Source: Chloroflexota bacterium
GTDB taxonomy: Bacteria > Chloroflexota > Anaerolineae > Anaerolineales > Villigracilaceae
DNA: 11,250 bases
Reading direction: 5' to 3'
Assembly: GCA_021796315.1 (NCBI GenBank)
Contig: JAJYOH010000138.1
Coordinates: 1-11,250, forward strand
In this document: in pieces, positions 1-5,984 of the stretch
Numbering within the stretch: position 1 is the first letter of the stretch
Layout of the letters: the number at the start of each line of letters is the position of its first letter
Position numbers and translations under genes: made by a program
The notes under the pieces: model-generated
The model's input: the letters and a program-made list of their open reading frames with translations, nothing else
What the model was told of the DNA's origin: nothing
The model's database searches: none

Positions 1-98
1 GGCTCCGCACGGGCAGGGGTGTACACAATCGGACATATTTTTCATGCTTGGCGAATGGTAAAAGGCTGATCTTAAGGGCATATTTCAAAACTCAATGT
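1..98. other. Window-edge sequence, no gene resolved
   Basis: Two short open frames run off the left edge and neither can be settled. On the minus strand an ATG at 45-43 opens a frame reading MKNMSDCVHPCPCGA before the edge; its CPCG resembles the start of a SEC-C-type zinc motif, but no ribosome binding site precedes it. On the plus strand, frame 1 stays open from position 1 and stops with TGA at 67-69, which could be the last 22 codons of a gene. They overlap, so at most one is likely real. No repeat or hairpin was seen here. Confidence 0.3.
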
Positions 99-350
99 TT
101 AGACCCACTTCCATGCATACCAAACCGTCAGTGCATTAAATACAAGTCCTACAATGATCAAGAAATTGTCATGCGCTGAAGGGTAGGTAGACAATCCAAG
201 GAGATGGAAACCAAAAAAGAATATGGCTACGATGATGTTTGTCCAACGGTTCACAGGATAATTCAACGTCATGGACAGGAAAATCATAACAACCAGAATC
301 ACCATTAGAGCCTGTTCGTATAACTGGTAAACTTGGCGGGAGGCGTCCAT
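99..350 (-). pseudogene. Truncated DUF6326-like small membrane protein (C-terminal part)
   Basis: The frame ends at TAA (101-99) and its last roughly 80 residues read like the C-terminal half of a DUF6326-type protein of unknown function. There is a hydrophobic helix (LMVILVVMIFLSMTL), the polar turn NYPVNRWTNII, a second helix, a short loop (STYPSAHDN), and a last helix ending in WYAWKWV. Family members usually have about four membrane helices and start with a helix that is absent here. Upstream of the MDASRQVY segment (ATG at 350-348) the frame stays open to 455, but that part reads through a transposase remnant on the other strand and shows no family character. I infer that a mobile-element insertion or the rearrangement that followed removed the N-terminus, leaving a fragment that is probably non-functional. 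Confidence 0.6.
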
Positions 351-920
351 GTGTACCAGACCGAGACTGTGCTGATGCCATATTTTATGTATTACACACT
401 GGCTGCCAATGGAAAGCATTGGACGAAACGGAACTGGCTTCTGGCTCGACCGCACATGATTGTTATCAGCAATGGGTCGAAGCGGGTGTTTTTCTAAAGC
501 TATAGCAGGCAGGCGTCGAATACTTTGGCGAACTAGTCGAAGGCGCCAACTGCCATGATATGGAATTAGTCAGAGAAACACTAGAGAACATTGTGGTAGA
601 CTGTCCACGACCAACCGAGGAGCAACCGCAAGGCATGTGTCTGGATAAAGGCTATGATTATCAAGAAGTCCGAGACACTTTGCAAGAGTTTGGGTTCACA
701 GCGCATATTCGCTCGCGTGCAGAAGAAGCCAAAGAACTCAATTCGAGGCTGGAAGGCGCGCGCGGCGTTGGGTGGTGGAGCGAGCCCACAGGTGGATAAA
801 CCGTTTTCGGTGCATTCTTATCTGCTGGGGAAAAAAGCGCAGAATTGCATTGCCTTTCCTTTCCGCATTTCGTCTGTGCCCTTATCGCCTTCCGTGCCGC
901 TGGGTTATTCAGATAGGTAA
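351..920 (+). mobile_element. IS5-family insertion sequence remnant
   Basis: This is the approximate extent of the element carrying the broken transposase. The left boundary is set where the DUF6326-like coding sequence gives way to transposase sequence (about 345-370). The right boundary lies just after the transposase stop. I could not identify terminal inverted repeats or a target-site duplication, consistent with an old insertion whose left end was deleted. The N-terminal half of the interrupted membrane protein is not found to the right of the element, so more than a simple insertion took place. Confidence 0.65.
356..916 (+). pseudogene. Degenerate IS5-type transposase (DDE, DUF4096 subgroup)
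   Basis: Pieced together over several frames, this is a wreck of an IS5-family transposase. Frame 2 from 371 gives ADAIFYVLHTGCQWKALD and then a CYQQWVEAGVFLKL segment that ends in TAG at 503-505, where relatives have Trp (a TGG to TAG change). The same frame continues with QAGVEYFGEL and joins directly to VEGANCHDMELVRETLE, omitting the stretch of roughly 50-55 residues that in intact relatives carries the first catalytic Asp (in a DGAMTKAP-like motif). The second Asp (CLDKGYDY) is present. A frameshift near 740-745 moves to frame 1 (EAGRRARRWVVERAHRWINRF, with the catalytic Glu). Slippage at the A6 run 831-836 and another shift near 855-865 lead to HFVCALIAFRAAGLFR and a stop at 914-916. 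About 50 N-terminal residues are missing. It cannot encode an active enzyme. Confidence 0.85.
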
Positions 921-1075
921 GATGGTGTGTATATATAATATATGCCGCGCGGGGTGGATTCTGGTTGAACTCTAATTTGGTAATAAAATCGAAAGCCTGC
1001 TTCCATGCCCATCGCTTTCAGCGTAAATCTCACCCAGCGACAACCCTGCCGCTCGTTTGTAAATATGATTTATTA
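917..1075. other. Non-coding stretch between IS remnant and operon end
   Basis: No gene is supported here. The stretch contains an AT-rich alternating tract (TATATATAATATAT around 929-942), a G+C-rich patch just after it, and the 3' flank of the hydrolase gene with a weak stem-loop (listed separately). Short open frames on the minus strand lack a start, a ribosome binding site and any family character I can name. Confidence 0.5.
991..1019 (-). terminator. Possible weak operon terminator
   Basis: Read on the minus strand, GAAAGC (1019-1014) can pair with GCTTTC (996-991) across a 17-nt loop and is followed by GATTTTATTA. It lies about 57 nt past the hydrolase stop codon, where a terminator for the transporter operon would be expected. 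The 6-bp stem with a long loop and an interrupted T tract is poor for an intrinsic terminator, so this is only a candidate. Confidence 0.22.
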
Positions 1076-2002
1076 TCACTCTGTTTGGTTATGGGTTTTG
1101 TTCAACCCCAGATTGCGATGATATTTAATCGCTCCTAGGTTGCTGAAACCTCCTTTTGCAAGATTCCCGTCGTCATACATCGAGAAATGCTGGCCGCTGT
1201 CTCGCAATTGCTTCAAGGTCTGTGCCAGCCCAAGCGTTCCGTATTCGCGTGTACGGGTCACATAGTCGAGGTCAATCATCTCAGTCATAAATGTCTGGTT
1301 GGTGGATGCCTCTTGTAGAACACGTCCATCCGGATCAACAAAAGTGGATCGGCCGCCTCCCCACATCCCAACTCCGTTGATGCTTATAAAATAACATTGA
1401 TTGAATAGAGCGTTGGCACGTGCCATCACCAGTTCAAGCTCACGATCCGAAGTCGGCGTCAGTGTCGGTTGCAGAATAACCTCTGCGCCCATCCAGGTGA
1501 GCTGGCGCGAGACCTCAGGGAACCACATGTCATAACAGATGCACAAACCAAAGCGACCGATATTGGGAATATCGAACACACAAAATTCTTCTCCGGGCGT
1601 TGTCGAACTTTCATATGGAAGCCACGGGAACATCTTGCGATATTTTGCAACAATTTTTCCCTCGGGGGAAATGACGATCGCCGTGTTATAAAGCTTATCG
1701 CCATCCAGTTCATACATCGAGCCGGGCACAAGCCATTGATTGGTTCTGCGAGCCAGCATGCACAATCGTTCGGTCAAAGGACCGGGGATCGGCTCTGCAT
1801 TTTTCCTCCAAGTATCCGATTTTTCCGTGCTCACAAACTGAACCAGCCCAGGCACGATCAATTCATGGAAAATCACCATATTAACCCAGGGGAAACTTTT
1901 GCTGATGTTAATGGAAACATCGGCCATCTTTTCAACTGTCGCGTCTGCATCCCAGGGTATCACAGTCATTTGTACACCAGCGATTCCAAAAAGGCGGGTC
2001 AT
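1076..2002 (-). CDS. Carbon-nitrogen hydrolase (nitrilase superfamily, amidase-like)
   Basis: This 308-residue cytoplasmic enzyme has the Glu-Lys-Cys triad of the nitrilase superfamily. Glu47 lies in IFHELIVPG, Lys123 in KYRKMFPW, and Cys156 in GLCICYDMWFPE. A further Glu near 138-139 (TPGEEF) fits the second structural Glu seen in amidases. Family members hydrolyse non-peptide C-N bonds (amides, nitriles, N-carbamoyl compounds) through a Cys thioester. The YRK-PW-P-E-PG stretch at 121-139 resembles aliphatic amidases more than true nitrilases, but the protein is shorter than those and the substrate is unknown. The residue before the catalytic Glu is His rather than the common Pro. The start is well placed: GAGGAGT lies 6-7 nt before the ATG, inside the end of the upstream ATPase gene, whose stop is only 10 nt away. 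It is the last gene of the transporter operon, so its substrate or a relative of it is probably imported by that transporter (inference). Confidence 0.9.
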   Translation of the reverse strand: MTRLFGIAGVQMTVIPWDADATVEKMADVSINISKSFPWVNMVIFHELIVPGLVQFVSTEKSDTWRKNAEPIPGPLTERLCMLARRTNQWLVPGSMYELDGDKLYNTAIVISPEGKIVAKYRKMFPWLPYESSTTPGEEFCVFDIPNIGRFGLCICYDMWFPEVSRQLTWMGAEVILQPTLTPTSDRELELVMARANALFNQCYFISINGVGMWGGGRSTFVDPDGRVLQEASTNQTFMTEMIDLDYVTRTREYGTLGLAQTLKQLRDSGQHFSMYDDGNLAKGGFSNLGAIKYHRNLGLNKTHNQTE

Positions 2003-2012
2003 GAATAACTCC

Positions 2013-2978
2013 TCAATCTACAAGATGACAGGCGACAAATCGCCCGCTTCTTACTTGGCGCAACCCGGGTTCCGTTTCGTTGCATTTGTTCTGTGCCAGA
2101 GGACACCGTGTGTGAAAGCGGCATCCCGTTGGAAGGTTGATCGGGCTGGGAACATTTCCTTCGAGCACCGTTAATTCCCGCTTTGAGTCCACAATCGGAA
2201 GCGGAATTGCTCCAAACAGTGCTTTGGTATAAGGGTGCAGAGGTGTATCAAAAACAGCCTCGCTCGAGCCAAGTTCAACCAGTTTGCCAAGATACATTAC
2301 ACCGATACGATTGCTGATATGTTGAACCACATTCAAATCGTGTGAGATGAACAAGTAAGTCAATCCTAGCGACTTTTTGAGTTCATCAAATAGGTTAATG
2401 ATTTGTGCTTGAACAGACACATCCAAAGCGGAGGTTGGCTCATCCAGCACAATCAACTTCGGATTTAACGCCAGCGCCCGTGCCACTGCCACACGTTGGC
2501 ATTGTCCACCTGACATCTCATGCGGAAAGCGGTCAAGGTGTTGCCTGCCCAATCCTACTTGCTGAAGAAGTTCAATCACGCGTGGGTGAATTTCATCCTT
2601 TGTCAAAACCTTATGCGTGGTCAATGGCTCCGCGATGATTTGCTCCACTTTAAAGCGCGGGCTTAAGGACGATAACGGATTCTGGAATACGATTTGCATC
2701 TGTCGTCGCATGGGACGCAAATTGCTTTTGGTGATTGATGTAATATCCTTACCGTCAAAAAACACCTGTCCTGACGTGGGATCAATGAGCCGCAAAATCA
2801 TCCGGCCGATAGTGGTCTTCCCGCATCCAGATTCGCCGACCAGCCCAAGGGTCTCGCCTGAAGCGATTGTTAGATCAACACCGTCCACCGCGTAGACATA
2901 ACGCTTCGCGCCGAAGAGCCATCCACCGGGTAATCGAAAATGTTTTTTGAGAGAGCGAACTTGGACTAATTCTGTCAT
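2013..2978 (-). CDS. Oligopeptide/dipeptide-type ABC transporter ATP-binding subunit (DppF/OppF-like)
   Basis: This 321-residue ATPase is one of the two that energise the importer from the cytoplasmic face. It has Walker A GESGCGKTT (48-56), Q-loop VFQNP (Gln99), a signature written MSGGQCQR (155-162), Walker B LIVLDEP (175-181), D-loop SALD, and the switch His213 in ISHD. The C-terminal extension after residue about 230 is the oligopeptide-transporter type, with the HPYT motif and a Cys-rich tail (CRFHTRCP, then Cys299 and Cys317) that in relatives may bind a metal cluster. The frame stays open another 24 codons upstream, to 3050, but [10 protein letters not shown] at 2978 is the better start: its ATG overlaps the upstream stop as ATGA and matches family N-termini. 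The Cys in the signature, where Gln or Arg is usual, is slightly unusual. Confidence 0.93.
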   Translation of the reverse strand: MTELVQVRSLKKHFRLPGGWLFGAKRYVYAVDGVDLTIASGETLGLVGESGCGKTTIGRMILRLIDPTSGQVFFDGKDITSITKSNLRPMRRQMQIVFQNPLSSLSPRFKVEQIIAEPLTTHKVLTKDEIHPRVIELLQQVGLGRQHLDRFPHEMSGGQCQRVAVARALALNPKLIVLDEPTSALDVSVQAQIINLFDELKKSLGLTYLFISHDLNVVQHISNRIGVMYLGKLVELGSSEAVFDTPLHPYTKALFGAIPLPIVDSKRELTVLEGNVPSPINLPTGCRFHTRCPLAQNKCNETEPGLRQVRSGRFVACHLVD

Positions 2979-3940
2979 TTGTTTACCAAAAAGCACGCGC
3001 TCTGATGTCCATCGCTGATATTGAATAATGACGGCGTTTCCATACTGCATTGTTCAAACACAAATTCACAACGCGGAGCAAATGAGCAACCTGTCACGTC
3101 ACCGGGATTGGATGGAACAGTACCGGGGATGGCCGCCATCTTTTTGCCGCGTGAACCAGGGCGTGGAATGGCACCCATCAATCCGCGCGTATATGGGTGT
3201 TGTGGATCATTGAAGATGTCGCGTGTTGAGCCAATCTCAGCCACCCGCCCTGCATAAAAAACAGCGAGGCGGTCACATGTTTGCGCGACCACGCCAAGAT
3301 TATGCGTGATCAGAATGACGGAGAAATCAAATTGCTCTTGCAAGTCGCGTAACAGGCGTAGGATTTGCGCTTGAATGGTGACGTCCAATGCGGTAGTGGG
3401 TTCATCGGCAATGAGCAAGCGCGGCTGGCAGGATAATGCCATTGCGATCATCACGCGTTGCTGCTGTCCACCTGAGAGTTGATGCGGATACGCGGACAGC
3501 ATCCATTTAACATCTGGCAAACCGACTGCGGTGAGCATTTGCTCGGCGCGTTCATTGGCTTGTGCCTTGTTCATGTTCTTGTGCTGGCGCAGGACTCGTT
3601 CCATCTGCGATCTAATTGTAAAAACAGGATTAAGTGATGAGGACGGATCCTGAAAGATCATCGCGATATCGCCGCCGCGAATGTTTTCCATTTCTGCTTC
3701 AGAGAGGTTCAGCAAATTTGTGTCGCTGAAAACAATCTTACCGTTTGTGATCTTTGCCGAGCGCGGAAGCAAACGCAAGATCGAAAGCCCTGTCACTGTT
3801 TTGCCACAACCTGTTTCGCCGACCAAGCCAAACGTTTCGCGTGTGTTTACATCAAATGAAATTTCATTCAAGGCTTTGACCAGACCGCGTTCGGTCTTGA
3901 ACTCCAATTGCAGGTCGCGAACTTCGAGCAGGGCTGTCAT
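2975..3940 (-). CDS. Oligopeptide/dipeptide-type ABC transporter ATP-binding subunit (DppD/OppD-like)
   Basis: This is the partner ATPase of the importer, also 321 residues. It shows Walker A GETGCGKT (41-48), Q-loop IFQDP (Gln97), a canonical LSGGQQQR signature (155-162), Walker B LLIADEP (175-181), D-loop TALD, and switch His213 in LITHNLGVV, where the usual Asp after His is Asn. The C-terminal part carries the [15 protein letters not shown] motif and Cys residues (CSFAPRCEF, then Cys298 and Cys316) typical of this class. It overlaps the permease gene upstream and the second ATPase gene downstream by 4 bases (ATGA) at both ends. A GAGG sits about 8 nt before its ATG. Paired, non-identical ATPases are the rule for dipeptide, oligopeptide and nickel importers, so the two most likely form a heterodimer. 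Confidence 0.94.
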   Translation of the reverse strand: MTALLEVRDLQLEFKTERGLVKALNEISFDVNTRETFGLVGETGCGKTVTGLSILRLLPRSAKITNGKIVFSDTNLLNLSEAEMENIRGGDIAMIFQDPSSSLNPVFTIRSQMERVLRQHKNMNKAQANERAEQMLTAVGLPDVKWMLSAYPHQLSGGQQQRVMIAMALSCQPRLLIADEPTTALDVTIQAQILRLLRDLQEQFDFSVILITHNLGVVAQTCDRLAVFYAGRVAEIGSTRDIFNDPQHPYTRGLMGAIPRPGSRGKKMAAIPGTVPSNPGDVTGCSFAPRCEFVFEQCSMETPSLFNISDGHQSACFLVNK

Positions 3941-4827
3941 TTATATTGCCTCGGGTCGAAGATGTCGCGCAGTGTGTCGCCCAGCAAATTAAAGGCAAGC
4001 ACAACGACAAAGATTGCCAAACCCGGGAAAGTGGCGATCCACCACTGATCGAGAAAATAAATTCGTCCATCGCTGACCATTAATCCCCAATCTGGTGACG
4101 GAGGTTGTGTACCAAGGCCTAAAAACGCCAGACCACCCATCGCTAAAATAACTGTGCCTAGATCCACTGTAGCCTGCACGAGAATGGGTGAAATTGTGTT
4201 CGGCAAAATGTGACGGAAAATAATAACCGCATCGCTGACCCCGATGGCTTGCGCGGCTTCAACAAAATATCTCTCCCGCAAGCTGACCGCGACCCCTCGC
4301 GCAATGCGTGTGTACCACGGCCACCACGAGACAACCAACGCGATCGCGGCTTTGTCCAACCCGCGGCCGAGGGCAGATGCAATTGCCATTGCCAGCAATA
4401 ACGACGGGAAGGCAAGGAACAAATCTGTGATGCGCATGATGACTTCGTCCAGCCAACCACCTTTGTGGCCAGCCAAAGCTCCCAGTGGCGCACCGAGCAA
4501 CACTGCAAATAAGACTACACCAATGGGAATGATCAAGGCTGGCCGCGCGCCAACAATGATGCGGCTTAAAATATCGCGGCCAAGTTTGTCCGTCCCAAAC
4601 CAATGATCGGCAGATGGAGATAGTAGGGTGTTTGATGCGTGTGTTTTACCGGCGCCTTCTTCTGGATATGGTGCGACTTGATAGGCAAAGACCGCTAATA
4701 GAACAAATGAAATAATGATGAACGTGCTTGCCAGCGACAGCGGGTCACGCATGACAACGGACAGCACATGGCGTGCAGTGCGTGTGTTTTCAGATTTGGC
4801 GGGAGGAAGGACTGGGATGGCTGTCAT
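3937..4827 (-). CDS. ABC transporter permease (DppC/OppC-like)
   Basis: This is the second inner-membrane channel subunit, 296 residues. It has a cytoplasmic N-terminal tail, a first helix at about 33-52, then a short extracytoplasmic stretch with the class motif HWFGTDKLGRDILSRI (75-90). The binding-protein-dependent transport domain follows, with about five helices (near 98-120, 134-155, 160-175, 222-240, 266-284). The EAA loop that docks onto the ATPases is clear: EAAQAIGVSDAVIIFRHILPN (190-210). It ends in IFDPRQYK, near the common DPR ending of DppC/OppC proteins. The start lies 2 nt after the DppB-like stop and has no strong ribosome binding site, suggesting translational coupling. The stop overlaps the next gene as ATGA. 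Confidence 0.94.
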   Translation of the reverse strand: MTAIPVLPPAKSENTRTARHVLSVVMRDPLSLASTFIIISFVLLAVFAYQVAPYPEEGAGKTHASNTLLSPSADHWFGTDKLGRDILSRIIVGARPALIIPIGVVLFAVLLGAPLGALAGHKGGWLDEVIMRITDLFLAFPSLLLAMAIASALGRGLDKAAIALVVSWWPWYTRIARGVAVSLRERYFVEAAQAIGVSDAVIIFRHILPNTISPILVQATVDLGTVILAMGGLAFLGLGTQPPSPDWGLMVSDGRIYFLDQWWIATFPGLAIFVVVLAFNLLGDTLRDIFDPRQYK

Positions 4828-4829
4828 GA

Positions 4830-5852
4830 TTAATGTAAACTCACGCGCGGGTCAATCCATGCCTGGAGCAGGTCAACAACCAAGTTGATCACGACATATC
4901 CTGTCGCGCCGAAAATGGTCATGCCCATGATGGCAGGGTAATCCAGGCTCAACAACGAGCGCACTGTGAACATTCCCAGCCCGGGCCAGTCGAAGATGAT
5001 CTCGACAAAGAAGGTACCTGTCAACGCAAAAGCAAACGTCAGACCGATGACTGTGAGTGTGGGGCTGATTGCATTTTTAAGAGCGTAGAGATAAATGACG
5101 ATACGCTGGCGGATCCCGTAAGCACGTGCGGTTCGGATGTAATCCTGTTCAAGAATTTCGAGCATGGCGGCGCGGGTCATGCGCGCGATGAGTCCAATGG
5201 GATAAGCCGCAAGAGTTAACGAGGGTAGGATCAGGTGCAGAAAAGCATCCTTCAGGGTGACCCAGTTTGAAGTCAGGAGTGAATCGAGCAGGATGAAACC
5301 AGTAATATTTGTGAGGGGATCAGTAAATCGCAACTCGCCGGTCACGCGTCCAGCCAGTGGAAGAAGGTGCAGGCTGCGAAAGAAAAATATCTGAAGAATA
5401 AGTCCAAGAAAAAATGCGGGCATGGAAACGCCCGCGATCGAGAGTGTGCGGACTGCCAGGTCGAGAGATTTGCCTTGTGAACGGGCGCTCAGCACTCCCA
5501 GAGGCACACCCAGAAGAACCGCGAAGAACATGCCAGAGAAAAGCAATTCCATGGTGGCCGGAATGCGATCTGCAAGTTCCTGCGTAATGGGGCGTTTTGT
5601 GGAAATCGAATTTCCTAGGTCGCCATGCAACAGGTCTGTCACGTAAATGAAGTATTGAATAGGAAGGGGCTTATCAAGGCCGAGTTGTTTTGTGACCCGC
5701 GCAATATCCTCGCTCCGGGCTTTGGGTCCGATGTATAACTCGGCTGGGTTGGCAGGCACAATCCGCGCGAGAAAAAATGTAATGACCGATACGCCAATCA
5801 ATACAAAGAGCGAGGTGCCTAAACGGCGTAGGAAGAATTCAAGCTTTTGCAT
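4830..5852 (-). CDS. ABC transporter permease (DppB/OppB-like)
   Basis: This is the first channel subunit of the importer, 340 residues. The N-terminal helix (10-30) is followed by the class motif VPANPAELYIGPKA, the LGLDKPLPIQYFIYV segment, and GDLGNSISTKRPITQELADRIPAT (77-100). The transmembrane core then follows, with helices near 103-122, 136-158, 205-222, 262-285 and 310-330. The EAA-like coupling loop is TARAYGIRQRIVIYLYALKNA (241-261), as in DppB. The protein ends in WIDPRVSLH, typical of this subunit. It forms the pore together with the DppC-like protein encoded 2 nt downstream. The 132-nt gap upstream, which holds a strong hairpin, separates it from the binding-protein gene. The start ATG has no clear ribosome binding site. 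Confidence 0.94.
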   Translation of the reverse strand: MQKLEFFLRRLGTSLFVLIGVSVITFFLARIVPANPAELYIGPKARSEDIARVTKQLGLDKPLPIQYFIYVTDLLHGDLGNSISTKRPITQELADRIPATMELLFSGMFFAVLLGVPLGVLSARSQGKSLDLAVRTLSIAGVSMPAFFLGLILQIFFFRSLHLLPLAGRVTGELRFTDPLTNITGFILLDSLLTSNWVTLKDAFLHLILPSLTLAAYPIGLIARMTRAAMLEILEQDYIRTARAYGIRQRIVIYLYALKNAISPTLTVIGLTFAFALTGTFFVEIIFDWPGLGMFTVRSLLSLDYPAIMGMTIFGATGYVVINLVVDLLQAWIDPRVSLH

Positions 5853-5854
5853 GG

Positions 5855-5922
5855 ATTTCTAAATTCGCAGTTCAAAAAACGTCCCGCAGTTTTTATGGCA
5901 GGCTGTAAAATCATTTAGAAAT
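5855..5922. repeat. 10-bp inverted repeat competing with the main hairpin
   Basis: ATTTCTAAAT at 5855-5864 is the exact reverse complement of ATTTAGAAAT at 5913-5922. The right copy overlaps the first 4 bases (5919-5922) of the strong 18-bp hairpin, so pairing of the two would fray that hairpin's base. The left copy begins 3 nt upstream of the permease ATG, where a ribosome would bind. The repeat is AT-rich and may be chance. Confidence 0.3.
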
Positions 5923-5966
5923 TCATCACAGAGAACTCCATATTTTGCGTTCTCTGTGATGAATTT
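5919..5966 (-). promoter_or_regulatory. Perfect 18-bp inverted repeat between binding-protein and permease genes
   Basis: AAATTCATCACAGAGAAC (5919-5936) is the exact reverse complement of GTTCTCTGTGATGAATTT (5949-5966), with a 12-nt loop. It starts 18 nt past the binding-protein stop codon and ends about 66 nt before the permease ATG. No uninterrupted T run follows on the operon strand (CTAAATGATTTTAC), so it is not a textbook intrinsic terminator. In many binding-protein-dependent operons an intercistronic stem-loop at this place protects the upstream mRNA or partly stops transcription, giving more binding protein than membrane subunits. That role is inferred here. It could also be a dispersed REP-like element. 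Confidence 0.75.
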
Positions 5967-5984
5967 GTTTTATTGCATTACGCC

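Noticed and set aside
929..950. TATATATAATATAT tract as a promoter or origin element
   Set aside because: It is a simple alternating AT run without a partner -35, DnaA-box-like sites or a nearby gene start.
1469..2008. A 179-codon plus-strand open frame opposite the hydrolase
   Set aside because: It is antisense to a gene with a full catalytic triad, has no recognisable domain, and is a by-product of codon usage on the other strand.
2979..3050. A 24-codon longer start for the DppF-like ATPase
   Set aside because: The extra residues lie wholly inside the upstream ATPase gene and do not resemble family N-termini; the ATG at 2978 forms an ATGA overlap and fits the family start.
4244..4606. A 120-codon plus-strand open frame opposite the DppC-like permease
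   Set aside because: It runs antisense to a clear permease and its composition (Ala/Arg/Pro/Asn-rich) is typical of an antisense shadow.
5919..5966. The hairpin as a standard intrinsic terminator for the binding-protein gene
   Set aside because: The base after the stem on the operon strand begins CTAAATGATTTTAC, with no T run; complete termination there would also cut off the permease and ATPase genes.
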